Part shown: piece by piece, positions 13,601 to 25,539 of the stretch
Position numbering within the stretch: the stretch's first letter is position 1
Layout of the letters: every line of letters starts with the position of its first letter
The notes under the pieces: generated by a model
Told to the model about the DNA's origin: nothing
The model's database searches: none
What the model saw: the letters and a program-made list of their open reading frames with translations, nothing else
Position numbers and translations under genes: made by a program
From: Rotaria sordida
Taxonomy: Eukaryota; Rotifera; Eurotatoria; Philodinida; Philodinidae
Direction of reading: 5' to 3'
NCBI GenBank assembly: GCA_905250125.1
Contig: CAJNOL010000582.1
Location: 57,331 to 121,330 of the forward strand
Length of the DNA: 64,000 nt

Positions 13601-16161
13601 CTTAATATATATTGATAGGACGATTGTCTAATCCAATTGTTAAAAGGTCTGATTTCGACTGTAGTGGATTAGAAATCAATTCCTAGATTATTTTCTGAGA
13701 AGTTTATCTTATATTTTCTCTGAGATCTTCCTATTGGTTTACATAAATCTATCAGTTGAAAAGGGAAATACATCTTCGTCAACCTAATTTATAATAGATT
13801 GAAATATTTTCCTAATAAATGTGAAAAAAAAAGTCGATGATACGATTCTGATGATGAGAATGAAATATTTCCTTTTATATAGATTTAACAAATAACTAAC
13901 AATTTATTGAATGATCGTTTAAGGAAGAAAGTATTACTTATTCGTTTCAATATTAAATAGAAAAAGTTCCTCTTGCCTTTTGTTCTTTGTTATTCTTCGT
14001 TCTTCATCAATGTTGATCCATCTTGACGCTTTTTTAATAATCGAATTAATTCATCTTTGATCGTCAAATAAAATTCTAGTCCGAGTAACAAGATCCACAT
14101 AGTTAAGTGAAATTTTCACATTAGTATAAGATTTCTAAGAAATATTTATGCAATGAAGACCATGATGATGTGTTATTATAGACTAAACTGAGATATCCTT
14201 ATGGAATTGATAAAATCTTTCTATAAGATTGTCTATCTTTTAATAAATCTTTTTCAGTTGATAATGCATCAAATTGAAATATTATCTGACAATGAACTTC
14301 TTTCGATAACTTTATAATCAATCGTCGATATATCTTCCTGGTTGATTGTAGATCACCAATCACAATTCGAATCAACGATAATCCTACAAATGATCATTTT
14401 CGTTTAGTTATTCTACAACAATCTCAATTTTAACTGTGAATGAAAACATCCTGGTCAATATTCTTCTTCTTCTGTATATGGTGCATTAATTAATTCTTTC
14501 TTTAATTTAAATAGAGGATCCTATTAAATATTCAGTCGATCATTACCCTTATAAGAAGATATTGATCAATATGTTTTATAATATTAGAAAAATTTAATTA
14601 GATGATATATAACCTTGTTTCTATCAATTAAAAAATGAAGATCTACTGATATAATATTACTGTGTTAAAATTAATGATGATAGATCGATGAATGATTGAT
14701 ATAATTAGAAATTCTATATGATTTTTATCAATCCATAATAGCATAATTATTATTGTATTCAATATCGGAAAAAATAAATGAAAAAAAGCAGGAATAAACC
14801 TCTGATTTGAAAAAGATTTCCCTCCTAATATAGTTGGTAGAGTGCGCTCCTTATATAATATTAGCTTATTTTTATCTAAACCATTTTCGAAAATACTTCA
14901 CATTTCCTTCATTCTTCTACTGAAACAATATCACATATTATATATATAATATCAATCATCAGTTGAATAATTGTTCATAGCTCTTTGTTTGTTCGAAGTT
15001 AGTTTATAAAATGGATTTTGAATAGATTCTAGATGATCAACTAATAAAACTAAAAATTGATTGAGATATTGAAGAGAAGATTATTTTAATTTAATTAATA
15101 TAAGGATGATAAAAGAAAATAATCTCAGTTATAATATTAATAGTATAAATCTAAAATCAATTTATCTACTATTTCTATATCAATCTTAAAAGTTTATTAG
15201 GATTATTTTCTATTATTAGATATTTTTCGAAAAAATAAAAAAAGATAATTTATTAGAAAATGAATTAACCTCAAATAAAATAATATAAAAATCGATGGTG
15301 AATCGATCTGATTCGATTGTTGAAAAGGGCAGATAAAAAAGTATGTCCCATTGTTGATGTATTCGGTTTACACTGATTCTCCTAGGTGAATTGTGTAGCT
15401 AAGAATAAATTGATATATGGAATAAAAATCTCTAAATATGATCGGTTTAAAAAAAAAATTCTCTCGAAATATTTATCTTATGAAACAAATAATTAATAGA
15501 GTTATATAAAAAAAAAAGCAAATAGGATAATTTGATTTGGTTTGATAATCTGAAAATGGAAAAAAAAATGTTTCTATTCTATAAATAATGTTGAAAATAA
15601 AAAAAAAATGTTAATTGTCAGGTATCAAATTCAAGTGATCGATTTAAAGAAATAATTTCATCAATTCCATTATATTCATCATTATTTAATAAATATGTTA
15701 GTTTATCATCAATTGATCGTAAATATTTATTAAGAATTCATAAATCAGTATTACATTCATCATTTATTGCTGATTATATGTTAACTAATTATTCAATTGA
15801 AAATGATATTGAAAAATGGGAATATAGAATATTAATTGATGATAAACAACTTAAACAATTAACAAATTTCGATAAACTTAGTCAATATGAATTAGTATTA
15901 TCTCTTTATAATCGTGGTCTTTATCTTCATTTAAATGATATGGGAAAAGTTTTAGAATATCAACAAATAAATAATTTATATAAATTTGAGAAAAAAAAAT
16001 TCGATATATTAAATGAAATAATTGAAATTGATGAAAATATTATAAATGATTGGAAAGAATTATTATATAAATGGATTCAAATTCATGATAAACTATCCAA
16101 ATCAAATAGAATATCAACAAGTTTTCTTGTTCATATAGGAGCTTTACTTTCAAAAGAATAA
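10672..16161 (+). CDS. LETM1 domain-containing mitochondrial protein (LETMD1-like)
   Basis: Four exons join in frame: 10672-10847, 10921-11101, 11155-11283 and 15622-16161, giving 341 codons plus stop. Introns are 73, 53 and 4338 bp, all GT-AG, phases 2, 0 and 0. The start ATG has an in-frame TAA two codons upstream. Exon 2 holds the LETM1-type hydrophobic hairpin: FRYDIRVGGPFVLLFSIP followed by IALIAPKYLPSTLIMPKQ, the classic pattern of a membrane segment ending in LxPxxLPS. Exon 4 carries the conserved LSQYELVLSLYNRGLYLHL motif of the LETM1 ribosome-binding-like domain. LETM1 family proteins sit in the inner mitochondrial membrane and affect ion homeostasis and respiration. Length matches LETMD1 (about 360 residues in vertebrates), not LETM1 itself, and EF-hands are absent. 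The third intron is swollen by a foldback element. Confidence 0.85.
11567..11652. repeat. 16-bp tandem repeat, five copies
   Basis: Five exact copies of ctcgatcaatcttaat (11567-11646) plus a six-base partial copy, inside intron 3 of the LETMD1-like gene. Perfect identity implies recent expansion. Confidence 0.95.
12681..15292. mobile_element. 2.6-kb foldback element inside an intron
   Basis: Inverted arms at 12681-13026 and about 14950-15292 match over some 343 bp with a few mismatches and indels. The outer ends start atttttatattatttta and its complement. The 1.9-kb interior has no usable reading frame; it may be a decayed coding core or a filler. The whole unit lies within intron 3 of the LETMD1-like gene. 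No target-site duplication could be recognised. Termini differ from those of the element at 8184-9402, so it is a separate family. Confidence 0.8.
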
Positions 16162-16275
16162 ACCTTTACTTTCAAAAGAATAAACTTTTGTATAAATATT
16201 TATTTATAGATTTTAAAATAGAAAATAATAAATAGGAATTTGATTTATTTTATATTTATTTTTAAAGAAATATAT

Positions 16276-16511
16276 TCAAGGATAAATAGCACTTTGATAT
16301 TTTTTATGAAAAGTTCTTTTATAAATCGGATTTGTTTTTAAATAACATATTGATGAATCAATATCATATGTAAATCCACGACAAACTAAAATATTAACAC
16401 ACGATAAACAACATTTTGACCATGTCATTGATTTATTTGAGATTAAATCAATACCAATTAAATAAACATTTTCGATAATGATTAAATTTTCACATGAATA
16501 CAATTCTAGAA
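16276..16511 (-). CDS. PAN/Apple-domain exon, gene incomplete
   Basis: The minus strand after an acceptor (tttctag) reads an exon ending in a stop at 16276. It contains the PAN-1/Apple core: MTWSKCCLSCVNILVCRGFT, then YDIDSSICYLK. The paired Cys-Cys, C-R-G-F-x-Y and Cys-x-Leu spacing match that family, whose domains bind proteins or carbohydrates outside the cell. The exon begins with two bases of a split codon, so an upstream exon, probably with a signal peptide, is required; I could not find one with a matching phase-1 donor. It may lie beyond 16.5 kb, or the exon may be an orphan fragment. Confidence 0.6.
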
Positions 16512-18139
16512 ATAAACTATTTATTTATTGACACGAGATTTTTTTTTATATAGATTTAAATATCTTATCTAATTTTCTAGTTGACAAATTTCATTCGAAT
16601 TTTAAAAGAACAAGGAGATTTTAATTAAGATTAGTTTTTATTTCTATATATATCTCAAAACAAATTAATAAATAATATCTTTGAAAAAAGTTCATCAATT
16701 AATAAATCAATTAAATAGAATTTATCTCATTTGGATTTTTTTTCGATCGATCATTAATCATTCTCAAAAGATAATATTATTATCTAGAATAACGACCTTT
16801 TACTTTTATAATATAAACAAGAAAATCTAATTCGATTTATTTGGATTTTTTTTAAAGATATTTGTTTATAGAATAGAATTTCGAATATATTCTTTAATTC
16901 TATTATTTATCTTAACAATCTATATGATGATTATTATTCAATAAAATAAATTAAATCGAATAATCGATATTGGTTTAAATCGATGATTAAGAATAAAAAT
17001 TTTTATCTTTTTAGAATATATTATAAAGATTATAATTAAATATTTTTAAACTGACATTTTCAATCTATCCAAAGTAAATCATTATGCTATCCGACTAGAA
17101 CGAACAATCCTATCGGAATCGATAGGAAAAGCATAAATTCGTATAGAATAAATTTCTAAAATAGTCATTTAAATAAATCCATTGATAGAATATTCGTCTT
17201 TCAATTATTGTTTTCTGCTCATTTAGAATAAATTTAGATGAAAAATAAAGAATATATCATATTCTGAGAGAGAAGCTCGGACGATTTTTCTAGTGAGTTT
17301 TCCTTATTATCCGACAGAAAAAAAAGCGAATATTACTTCGAATTGACGATAAAAATCTTGTTAATAATAGTGTTTCTCTATAGTAAGCAATTGATATCTA
17401 TTTGATGAGAGAATATATTTACTTATTTATTTGAATGATTGAAAAAAGAAAAAAGACTAATTATCAGAATATTATTTATCAAGATTATTTCTAATAAAGT
17501 TGATTAAAGATAGATATAACTATTTTCAAAATTTGTTATATAAATAAATAAGAAAATATCTATTTGAATAAAGTAACTCTTTCAATTTGTATATCTATAA
17601 AAGATTTAATTTAATAAATTCTTTTAAATATATTCTTAAAATGTTATTTATTTATTTTCTTATTTGAAATTTTTCTTGAAATAAATATTTTATTATATAT
17701 TTAATTAAATGAAACTTTTCTATTTAATTATTCTTAAATAAATCTAAATAATATTTATTGATTGATTGATTAAAATAAAATAAAATTTTATATATCAATA
17801 TGTGATTATTTATTTTTCTATATATTATTTTTCTTTGATTTATTTATAGTATATAATAATACTCTTTGTATATAATCTAAAGATTGTTTGTCAACTCCAT
17901 CAATCTACGAAATTTTAAATTAAACAAAAACAACTAGATTTTACTTCAATCTTTATATATAATCAATAATTTGTTTTAAGATTTTTCATATATAGTTATA
18001 TACTGATAAATAATTAAATTATATTCTCATTTAGAATATTTAATAATAAATAAGTTTAAAGAATAAATTCATTTACCAATTGATCTTTTGTCATATCTCA
18101 TTTCATCTTAAATAAAATATCGAATTAATTCAATAAAAA
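16512..18139. other. AT-rich gene-free stretch
   Basis: Upstream of the PAN exon on the minus strand and downstream of the next gene. No coding segment recognised, and no good candidate for the missing signal-peptide exon. Confidence 0.4.
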
Positions 18140-18506
18140 TTATTTCAAATTCTTTCTTTCCTCACTTTTAATTGATGGTGGCCAATATGGATCGATTGTT
18201 AATATCATTAATGGTAAGATTATTGAAAAAATAAATAGAATTATTATTAAAAATCCAATTAATATTTGAAGTTTTATTGAAAATATTTTTCCTGTATTAT
18301 CGACAGTTTTACTATATGAATAAATAAATAAATTTATTAAAATAAAAATAAATAAAATACTCAATAGTTATTGAGATTTCTTGTTGAATTGTCCAATCGG
18401 GATTCCAAAAAGATTTTGATTTAAGATCATTATCATCAATTTGAGAATGAAAAGTGACAGCAGATGGGCAAATATAAGGCAATGAATGTTCTTCAACTTT
18501 AGTCAT
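18140..18506 (-). CDS. Small membrane protein, two exons, unknown
   Basis: Exons 18506-18361 and 18311-18140 join across a 49-bp GT-AG intron (phase 2) to give 105 codons plus stop. The N-terminal half is polar (MTKVEEHSLPYICPSAV start, with FWNPDWTIQQ). Exon 2 encodes one strong hydrophobic span (IKLQILIGFLIIILFIFSII) followed by ILTIDPYWPPSIKSEE. It is probably a single-pass membrane protein. Both the in-frame fit across a very short intron and the balanced composition of exon 1 argue that it is real. I know no family with this arrangement. Confidence 0.55.
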
Positions 18507-19700
18507 TATTATTCAAATGACAAAAACATAAAAAAGAAAAAAAGAATGAAAGACTATTCGAGATTTTGCTTCTATTAACGACTGAATAAGTTTACGTAAA
18601 TATTCAATTTCAAATAAGATTTTTATTTTATTTTTTTCTATTTTTAATTAAGAAACAACAAATCATTTTTTTTTCTTTTTCTTATTTTATGTCAATAAAA
18701 GCTTAAAAGATTTTTTTTTGCTTTTCATATCAATCAGTCAATTGGAATTATTTCATAAAGAATTTTCTATTCGAAAATGTTAATAACATATTTCAATAAA
18801 AGATTTTCTTTTTTTTTTATTAATAATTAGAAAAAAAACAAATAAATCGAATATCCTAAAGAATAAATATTCATCAATGAACAAAAAACACTGATTAACT
18901 TGTTGTTTTATATAAAATTCATTTTTCAAATTATTTCCCACAAAGATTCCATTCAACCTGCTTTTTTTTAATAAATAATTCGATGAAATTGTCACAAGGT
19001 TTTTTTTCTTTTATTCTTCTCTGATTATTCATTCCTAGAAAGTTGACTGACTATGCAAAACGTAAAATAGATTTTTTTTGTTTAACTTTCTATAATATTA
19101 CTATTATTATATTGATCAACAACAATAACAAGATTTATCGAAAATAAAACAAAAATGAATTATCTTTTATTTAAATTGATAGAGAATATTTTCAACTCGA
19201 AAAACAATTTCGTCTAGATTTTTCTATTAAGAAAATCTTCAAATCAATTTTGCTTTTTATATCATAAGAAACGTTTATTCGAATAAATATTTTATTTATA
19301 TTAAATATACGAAAATTTTTCTTAAATTATTTTAGAGAAGAACTTTTTAGATTTTAGAGATTTGAAAAAACTTTTTAAAATTATTTTCATTTATTTATAT
19401 TTCATTTCTAACATTGGAACTTAACAACTTTCTAAAAAGAAATTTTTTTTCTCAAATTTTTTAACATAAAAATTTTCATTTGGAACTTTTGTATTTAATT
19501 TCAAAAATTATTCGTAACTATTTATTGTCTAACAAATATCTACGAATAATTTCAAATAAAAAAGAGTAAAATATTTTATTAACTAAAAAATATTTATGAA
19601 TCATTTATCTAATTGAATAATTCCAAACAAACATTGGTAAAATAACTTATTATCTAAAAAATACTTATATACTATAATCAATCGATTAATTATTATACAA
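18507..19700. other. AT-rich gene-free stretch
   Basis: No convincing gene. Between about 19500 and 19690 a degenerate repeat of the type attatctaaaaaatacttat recurs at roughly 85-bp spacing. Confidence 0.35.
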
Positions 19701-22440
19701 AATATACGAGAAAAATAGCAATGCATACCAATGCCGTTCACGATGGTCGTATAAAATTGTATTTCATCGTATACGATCATCATTTTACGTCGTATTTTGT
19801 TATATACGATCCTATACGATCGCAGATCTTAAACTTGGAATTACGCCGTTTGAAAGAACGCGTTCTACATGCGTTACATATAAATACAGAGACTGGTGAA
19901 GACATGTCTTTTAGTGATGAAACCAAGAGACGTAATAGTATATCGTCAAGTAGATGTAGATTTTTTGGGAAGGATTCGACTGTCACAATGAATACACTCG
20001 ATAAATATTAAATATTTTCATGTAAGTGACGTTTCTTCAAATAAGTTGAAAAATAATTATTTTTCTTTCTTATATAGGTTGTCTCTTCACAAAACAATAA
20101 TATTCAAACATGTTAGCTGTTCATTGACTAGTAGCCAGTGCACACCTACTCACGTTAATACTATTCTCTTCCTATTCAGTATTATCAAAAACAAAACTTT
20201 AAAATATAATGTGTCCTACCATCAATAAATGCAACTAATATCTAGATGGTAAAGATGCTTTGATAATATGTTTACTCTTTCAAAAGCTGAAGTCCATCTC
20301 AAATTCAATTTATATGTTCGCTTATCAGCATGCTATTCATTCAACTAAATCTTAGACAAATGACCTAATAGAAGACCATCCGTGTTTAACAAAAATCAGT
20401 TTATTGAAAGAAATAATCGTTAATCGATTACCACTCTTGTTACTGTCAACATCGAAGCACATACGATAACACATCTACAGCAGATATATTTTTCGCAGTT
20501 ATTCCAGTATACCTATATGCCGCTATTTATCCAAACAGTACTTAGCAAATTCGTTGAGCTTTACATAAAGTACTACCGACTATTGGTATTGCCTATTACT
20601 ATCATGTATTGTCTTGCGTATTTTACATAATATCTCCCAGGTAACAAACAAGAAACAGTCTTGTTACAGATCCTTCTCTTAACAATTCTATAGGTCTTAG
20701 TGATTACTATTGATACTGAAAAACTGGCTCCAGTTCTAAATCAAATAGTAGCGAATGAACGTACACATGGTTCACTATAAGGTACCTTTTTCCATATAGG
20801 GGATGATGTGTACTAGGCAACATATAGAACACACCATTTTTGGAGGTCCTTGTCTTGACAATTCTGCAAGTCTTAGTGATCACTATTGATGCTGGAAAAA
20901 TGGCTTCAGTTCTGAATCAAATAGTGGATAACGAAGGTATACAACGTTTTAGCGTACCTTATGATGAGCATAAAAAAGTGTGTAATCGTGCTTTTCGTTT
21001 GAAAAAGCTGGATCAGTCGTGTATCTTTTTTCTCAGATATTTTTACATCAGAAGATACAGTTTTTCACGGGCTATCTTCTGATGTCATAAAATTTATGGG
21101 GAACTCCTGTTTTGACGTCAAAAAGAGTCACAATACTGTGAAAAATTGAAGTATTGTTTTGTTAAAGAATACTTTGTTAGTCTTTGTTTGTCCACAAAAT
21201 AATGTTTGTGGAGAGTACAAAAAGGCATGATCTGATAGAAAAAATGATGCTCTTTCTTTTTACAAGAGTTATTACTATGTTAATGCTCGAAATAGTGGAA
21301 TGCTTTTGTACCACATTAAAAGCACGAAAATGATCATTTTTCGTCTAGGTCTATAAACCCTATGATTGAAGTGTACTTCAGAACTCATCAAGGGATGCTT
21401 AGATCAAACTAATATTTTGAATTTATTACTAACTCTGAAAGGCCTTTCTTTTCAGAAGATCAAATCCAAAATGAAAAATTTTTCTCCGGTCCTGTTATCT
21501 GGTATTCTGGCAAACCCTCTCTCTTAAGCCCCCTCAGAAACGATTTTCCACTTAAGATAGTCCTTTTGGACTGAAATTTTCAGGAATGAGTGATCTTGGA
21601 GAGATACGTTTCTGGTAAAAATTTCAGCTCGATTGGTCGTACTAGACCGGATTTCCAGCTGATTCACAGGTCATTTTTGGCCTTCAGGAGAATCGATATA
21701 ACTTCGTTATAAGATGTGGTAGAGAGCTCGGGTTGGTGTCAAATTAAAGCCAATGTGAGTACGCAACTTTTGTGCTAACAGAATTTTGAGATTCAATCTC
21801 GTCCATTTTTTATGAGCATTTTAGTGGGATGGTCTTAAAAGCATAAAAAATGGTGGTCCAACGACAGTAAATCCCACTTTTCTCAGTCCAGGAACCAACT
21901 ATAAAAAATCCATTCGGACAAAAATTTACTCTCATTAAGACCTTTAAAACAAAAAGAATTATTGATTATAGCTTGAGATAGGACGAAGTTATTTCAATTT
22001 TTCTGTCTGGAAACCGTATTTTGAGAAAAACTCTAAAGAAATTTTAGAACTGGATTTTTTCATTCAAATCCAGAAAAAATCATATTACAATGGTCTATTA
22101 TTAATTCATTCCAGTGGATCGTTTTAGACTACGTAAGAGATGAAAGTAACTAACGTCATCTGACATTCTGAGTAATATAAAAGTGTTCTACTCAACGCTA
22201 ATCCAAGTGGCAACGTAGTTCTTCCAAAACTGAAACACCTGAAAAATCACGAAAATTTCTCCGAAAATATGGTAGTAGAGTCAAAGTTTTATATGATAAG
22301 TCTTTGAAAATCTGGTCATTTTCCAAAAAGCTATATATATTCTGAAAGAGGAAGCTTCGCTGCATCTTCCTGTGATAAAAACTCAACTTCGATATTCCTT
22401 TGAAAAATTCGATTTTGTAAGGGAGGGGGGGGGGGCCTTA
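19701..22440. repeat. Less AT-rich repetitive debris, probably transposon-derived
   Basis: Base composition changes clearly here. Reading frames at 19721-20011 (+) and 20840-21082 (+) encode protein-like sequence without a family I recognise. A 90-bp direct repeat occurs at 20671-20761 and 20847-20936; both copies can encode VLVITID and VLNQIV in the same relative frame. A 13-bp stem hairpin lies at 21045-21085. From 21450 on the text has the look of old interspersed repeat, ending in a run of G at about 22421-22436. Confidence 0.5.
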
Positions 22441-23035
22441 AATATGATTAATTATTAAAAGATTTTTTATATAATTAAATTGTATGAGGTGTTGTTGGAG
22501 CATGATTTTAATTTATTTCATTTAATATTAATTGTTCTCTTAGCAAAGAAAAGACATAAATGATTTATTTATTTATTTAATTAATGGATCTGTTGATACA
22601 GACGCCATAATGATGGAATATAAATAGGAAGGATAACGAAAATAATCGATTGATATCCATAAAAAATCGTAGAAAGAAAAAAAAACACAGAGATTTATAT
22701 AACTTGTTATTATCTCAAATAAATTTTCATATCCTATGATAATCATCCGAAAAATTTTCTGCTACGAAAAAAAACTAATGAGTTGAAGATGGTATGGAAC
22801 CTTGATACATATGTGACAATCTAGTCAATATATGATAAAACTAGGATAATCTTGAATTGATTTAGAATTTTTTTCGGTGAGAAAGACTATTGCAATAAAA
22901 TCAGTGAGTTTTAAAAGAATAGACTGTAGGTTATTCGTAGTTGACGAATCTGAATATATAGGAGCTTCTATAGACTTTATTTGACCGAAAAAGCTATCAA
23001 TAAATATAAGATAAAGGTGACTTGTTGCATCCTTA
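22441..23035. other. AT-rich stretch, no gene seen
   Basis: Return to host-like composition between the repeat debris and the hairpin MITE. Nothing else recognised. Confidence 0.4.
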
Positions 23036-23252
23036 TACACACGTGAGCAAAAGTCTTTCCCCCCATCTCTTTTCTTGGCAAAGTTTTCTCTGCTATTTTA
23101 AGGACAAAATATGGTGTTGTTCGGGCCGATTAGGGGTTATTAGGGATCCTCTTTTATATGGCCCGAACAACATCATGTTTTGTCCTTATAATAGCAGAGA
23201 AAATCTTGCCAAGAAAAGAGATGAGGGGGAAAGACTTTTGACCACGGGTGTA
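23036..23252. mobile_element. Hairpin MITE with Tc1/mariner-like ends
   Basis: A 217-bp near-palindrome. Arms 23036-23127 and about 23159-23252 pair over some 90 bp; the loop is about 30 bp. The ends read TA-CACACGTGAGCAAAAGTC and, inverted, TA-CACCCGTGGTCAAAAGTC. The GTCAAAAGTC motif beside TA resembles ends of Tc1-like elements, which duplicate TA on insertion. No coding capacity. Superfamily assignment is by resemblance only. Confidence 0.75.
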
Positions 23253-24088
23253 GCTATCGATTGATAATATTTGTTTAGAATAAGGTGTAATTAACTCGAA
23301 ATTTCTCATTTCTATAAATTATTTTGACTTGAAAATAAATAAGACAATAGAAAAGATCTTAGAAAATATGTTTGAAACAATTAATGATTATGTTCTTGAT
23401 TAGTTATATCATTATATAATAAAGACATCATTTTGTTTATCTCTATTTGACCATTGAGATTCTATAGGAATAAATCAGTCATTCTACTAATATTGGTTAA
23501 ATATATTTCCTTTACGAATGGTATTAGCTGAAATAGTGCATATTTTTCGTTTGTTAATATATGTGATTAAAACTCGTTCGTTCGCTTCTATGTAAGTAGA
23601 ATAGACTGATTAGTTTTATAGTTGAAAATATTTTCCCTCTATATTCAGTTACTAAAAAGTCTCTTATATCTATTCCTAATACATAAATAATGTCAAACGT
23701 GAAACAAACGTTTTTCTTTTGATTCGATTAAAAATATATTTATAGAAGATAATATTATATTCGAAAACATATCAGTGACATCATTTATAAAAATAATCCT
23801 TTATTATTTACATTTGTTAAGGATTTGTGCATAAATATTTGTTCTTATATCCATAAGAGAATAAACGTTTTTTTTTCCAACTAAATATAAAATGTTGACA
23901 ATGACAAATAAGATTATTAAAATCTTGTTTAATTAAATTGATTGATATTCTTCTTCTACAATTTATTTTACTAACGAAACGTACTATAAGTGCATAAATA
24001 TGTTCATTTGATTTCTAATCATTCTTTGTTTTTCTTGTTAATAATATTTGTACAATAAATCAAAAATATATAGTTAATAATTGTTTAT
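23253..24088. other. AT-rich stretch between two MITEs
   Basis: No gene or further repeat recognised. Confidence 0.4.
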
Positions 24089-24655
24089 TTAACCCTTTGG
24101 GGACAGACTTATTTTTTCATAAAAAATGAAATGGTGTTTCCAAAATGAATTATATTTTGAAAGTTCTTAATGGTGATAATTATCACTGTTAGACCTCATT
24201 TAAAAGATGTAGCTCGTTTATTTTCAAATGAAAAAACGCGTGAGAAGAAAAAAACTAAAAGTTTACCAAGGTATAAAATTCCTCGAAGCAGCGAACTACG
24301 CAAAGACCCACATCGCAATCTTTACACATATAACGTGAATCTGTTCTCTTTTTAGGTCTTCTATTAGTATATGCACATACAATACATTTTTTCTAAGTTT
24401 TTCTTTCTGTTGTTTGTAGCACAAGAGAAGGAAAAAGTCTAGCAACGAGTCTAGTTGGGTTACATCCGTGTACAGCTCCCTATCAATCAATGATGGTGCC
24501 TTACGAAAAATATTCCTGGCGCTTACAACATGTCACTAGTGAGCTTCATCAACTTATCTCATTACACTACAGATAGAATCAGTGAGTGATTCCTTTACTA
24601 GCCTATTCAAAATTTTGAAACCGTAAATTTACGGGCTTCGTCATCAAAGAGTTAA
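24089..24655 (-). mobile_element. piggyBac deletion derivative keeping only the C-terminal zinc-finger part
   Basis: The 567-bp unit is bounded by TTAA on both sides (24089-24092 and 24652-24655), the piggyBac target. Inner ends are CCCTTTGGGGAC and, inverted, CTCTTTGATGAC. On the minus strand 24389-24255 reads 44 codons plus stop with the piggyBac cysteine-rich domain: KCIVC, RRPKKRTDSRYMCKDCDVGL, CVVRCFEEFY. That domain binds terminal DNA in known transposases. The catalytic DDD part is absent, so this is an internal deletion copy that would depend on a transposase made elsewhere. The perfect palindrome ccgtaaatttacgg occupies 24621-24634, 17 bp inside the 5' TTAA; a weaker palindrome attttttcataaaaaat lies at 24111-24127 near the other end. 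Confidence 0.85.
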
Positions 24656-24915
24656 TGTTTGTTGATAAAGTGTTAACATAATTTCAATAGGATGATAAAC
24701 AATTAATTGAGCTAAACGTAATACAGATATGTACAGTTATGGAAGAAATTCTTCAATGAATAATACTAATAAAACGACGATGATTTCTATCTAAATGTAT
24801 TCGTTGAAATCTACGAAGAATTTTTAATGATAATCATAATAATACTAATTTATTTCGCTTTAATAAATAATCCCAATAGGTATATATTGATAAAACAAAT
24901 AAATCAGTTACAACT
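24656..24915. other. AT-rich stretch before the assembly gap
   Basis: No feature recognised. Confidence 0.4.
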
Positions 24916-25015
24916 NNNNNNNNNNNNNNNNNNNNNNNNNNNNNNNNNNNNNNNNNNNNNNNNNNNNNNNNNNNNNNNNNNNNNNNNNNNNNNNNNNNNN
25001 NNNNNNNNNNNNNNN
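24916..25015. other. Assembly gap of 100 N
   Basis: Exactly 100 undetermined bases, the usual placeholder for a scaffold join of unknown size. Genes on either side may not be physically adjacent at the distance shown. Confidence 1.
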
Positions 25016-25211
25016 TTTCAAAGAGTTTGCTTTTATTCAATGTGAGAATGATGAATTTTAAAATCGTTTCACAACTTTCAGAACACTGATTATTTAAATT
25101 AAAAAAATGAAAAGGTTCAACATTTAATAATCTAGGAGGGCAATTAATACTCTGGTTTTCCTATTGTACCATTGATCCATAAAATAAGTAGAAATGTTTT
25201 TTTAAAGATTT

Positions 25212-25350
25212 TTATTCTGTTGGTGCTATTATTCCGATCTTGATTAGAGCTTCATGTATAATTAAGGATGATGATTGATTATCATCTGCTGCTAATTCTA
25301 CTAAATCAAAATCAAATTGAAAGAGTTGATCAGAAGAAGGTCTCGTAAAC
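25212..25350 (-). CDS. Possible terminal exon of an unknown minus-strand gene
   Basis: After an AATAG acceptor the minus strand reads 45 codons with host-like usage to a TAA at 25214-25212. The composition is protein-like and acidic: FQFDFDLVELAADDN, then SSSLIIHEALIKIGIIAPTE at the end. The upstream exon was not identified. Family unknown. Confidence 0.35.
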
Positions 25351-25539
25351 TATTGATTTATCTTTAATCTATGTTAGTTCTTATCATAATATTGTAGATT
25401 TTACAGTTCTATGGGCTTGGTGATAATGAATATTCTAGTGAAGTTCATGAAAATTCTATAAAAGATAAATTTAGTTTGGTATGCTAATTTCTATATGAAA
25501 TATAATTTTAATTATAATATGTTTGATTATCATCAATCA

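Noticed and set aside
18780-18995. 71-codon minus-strand reading frame
   Set aside because: Low-complexity, A/T-driven composition without splice or family support.
24827-25045. Reading frames spanning the N run on both strands
   Set aside because: They exist only because undetermined bases are read through.
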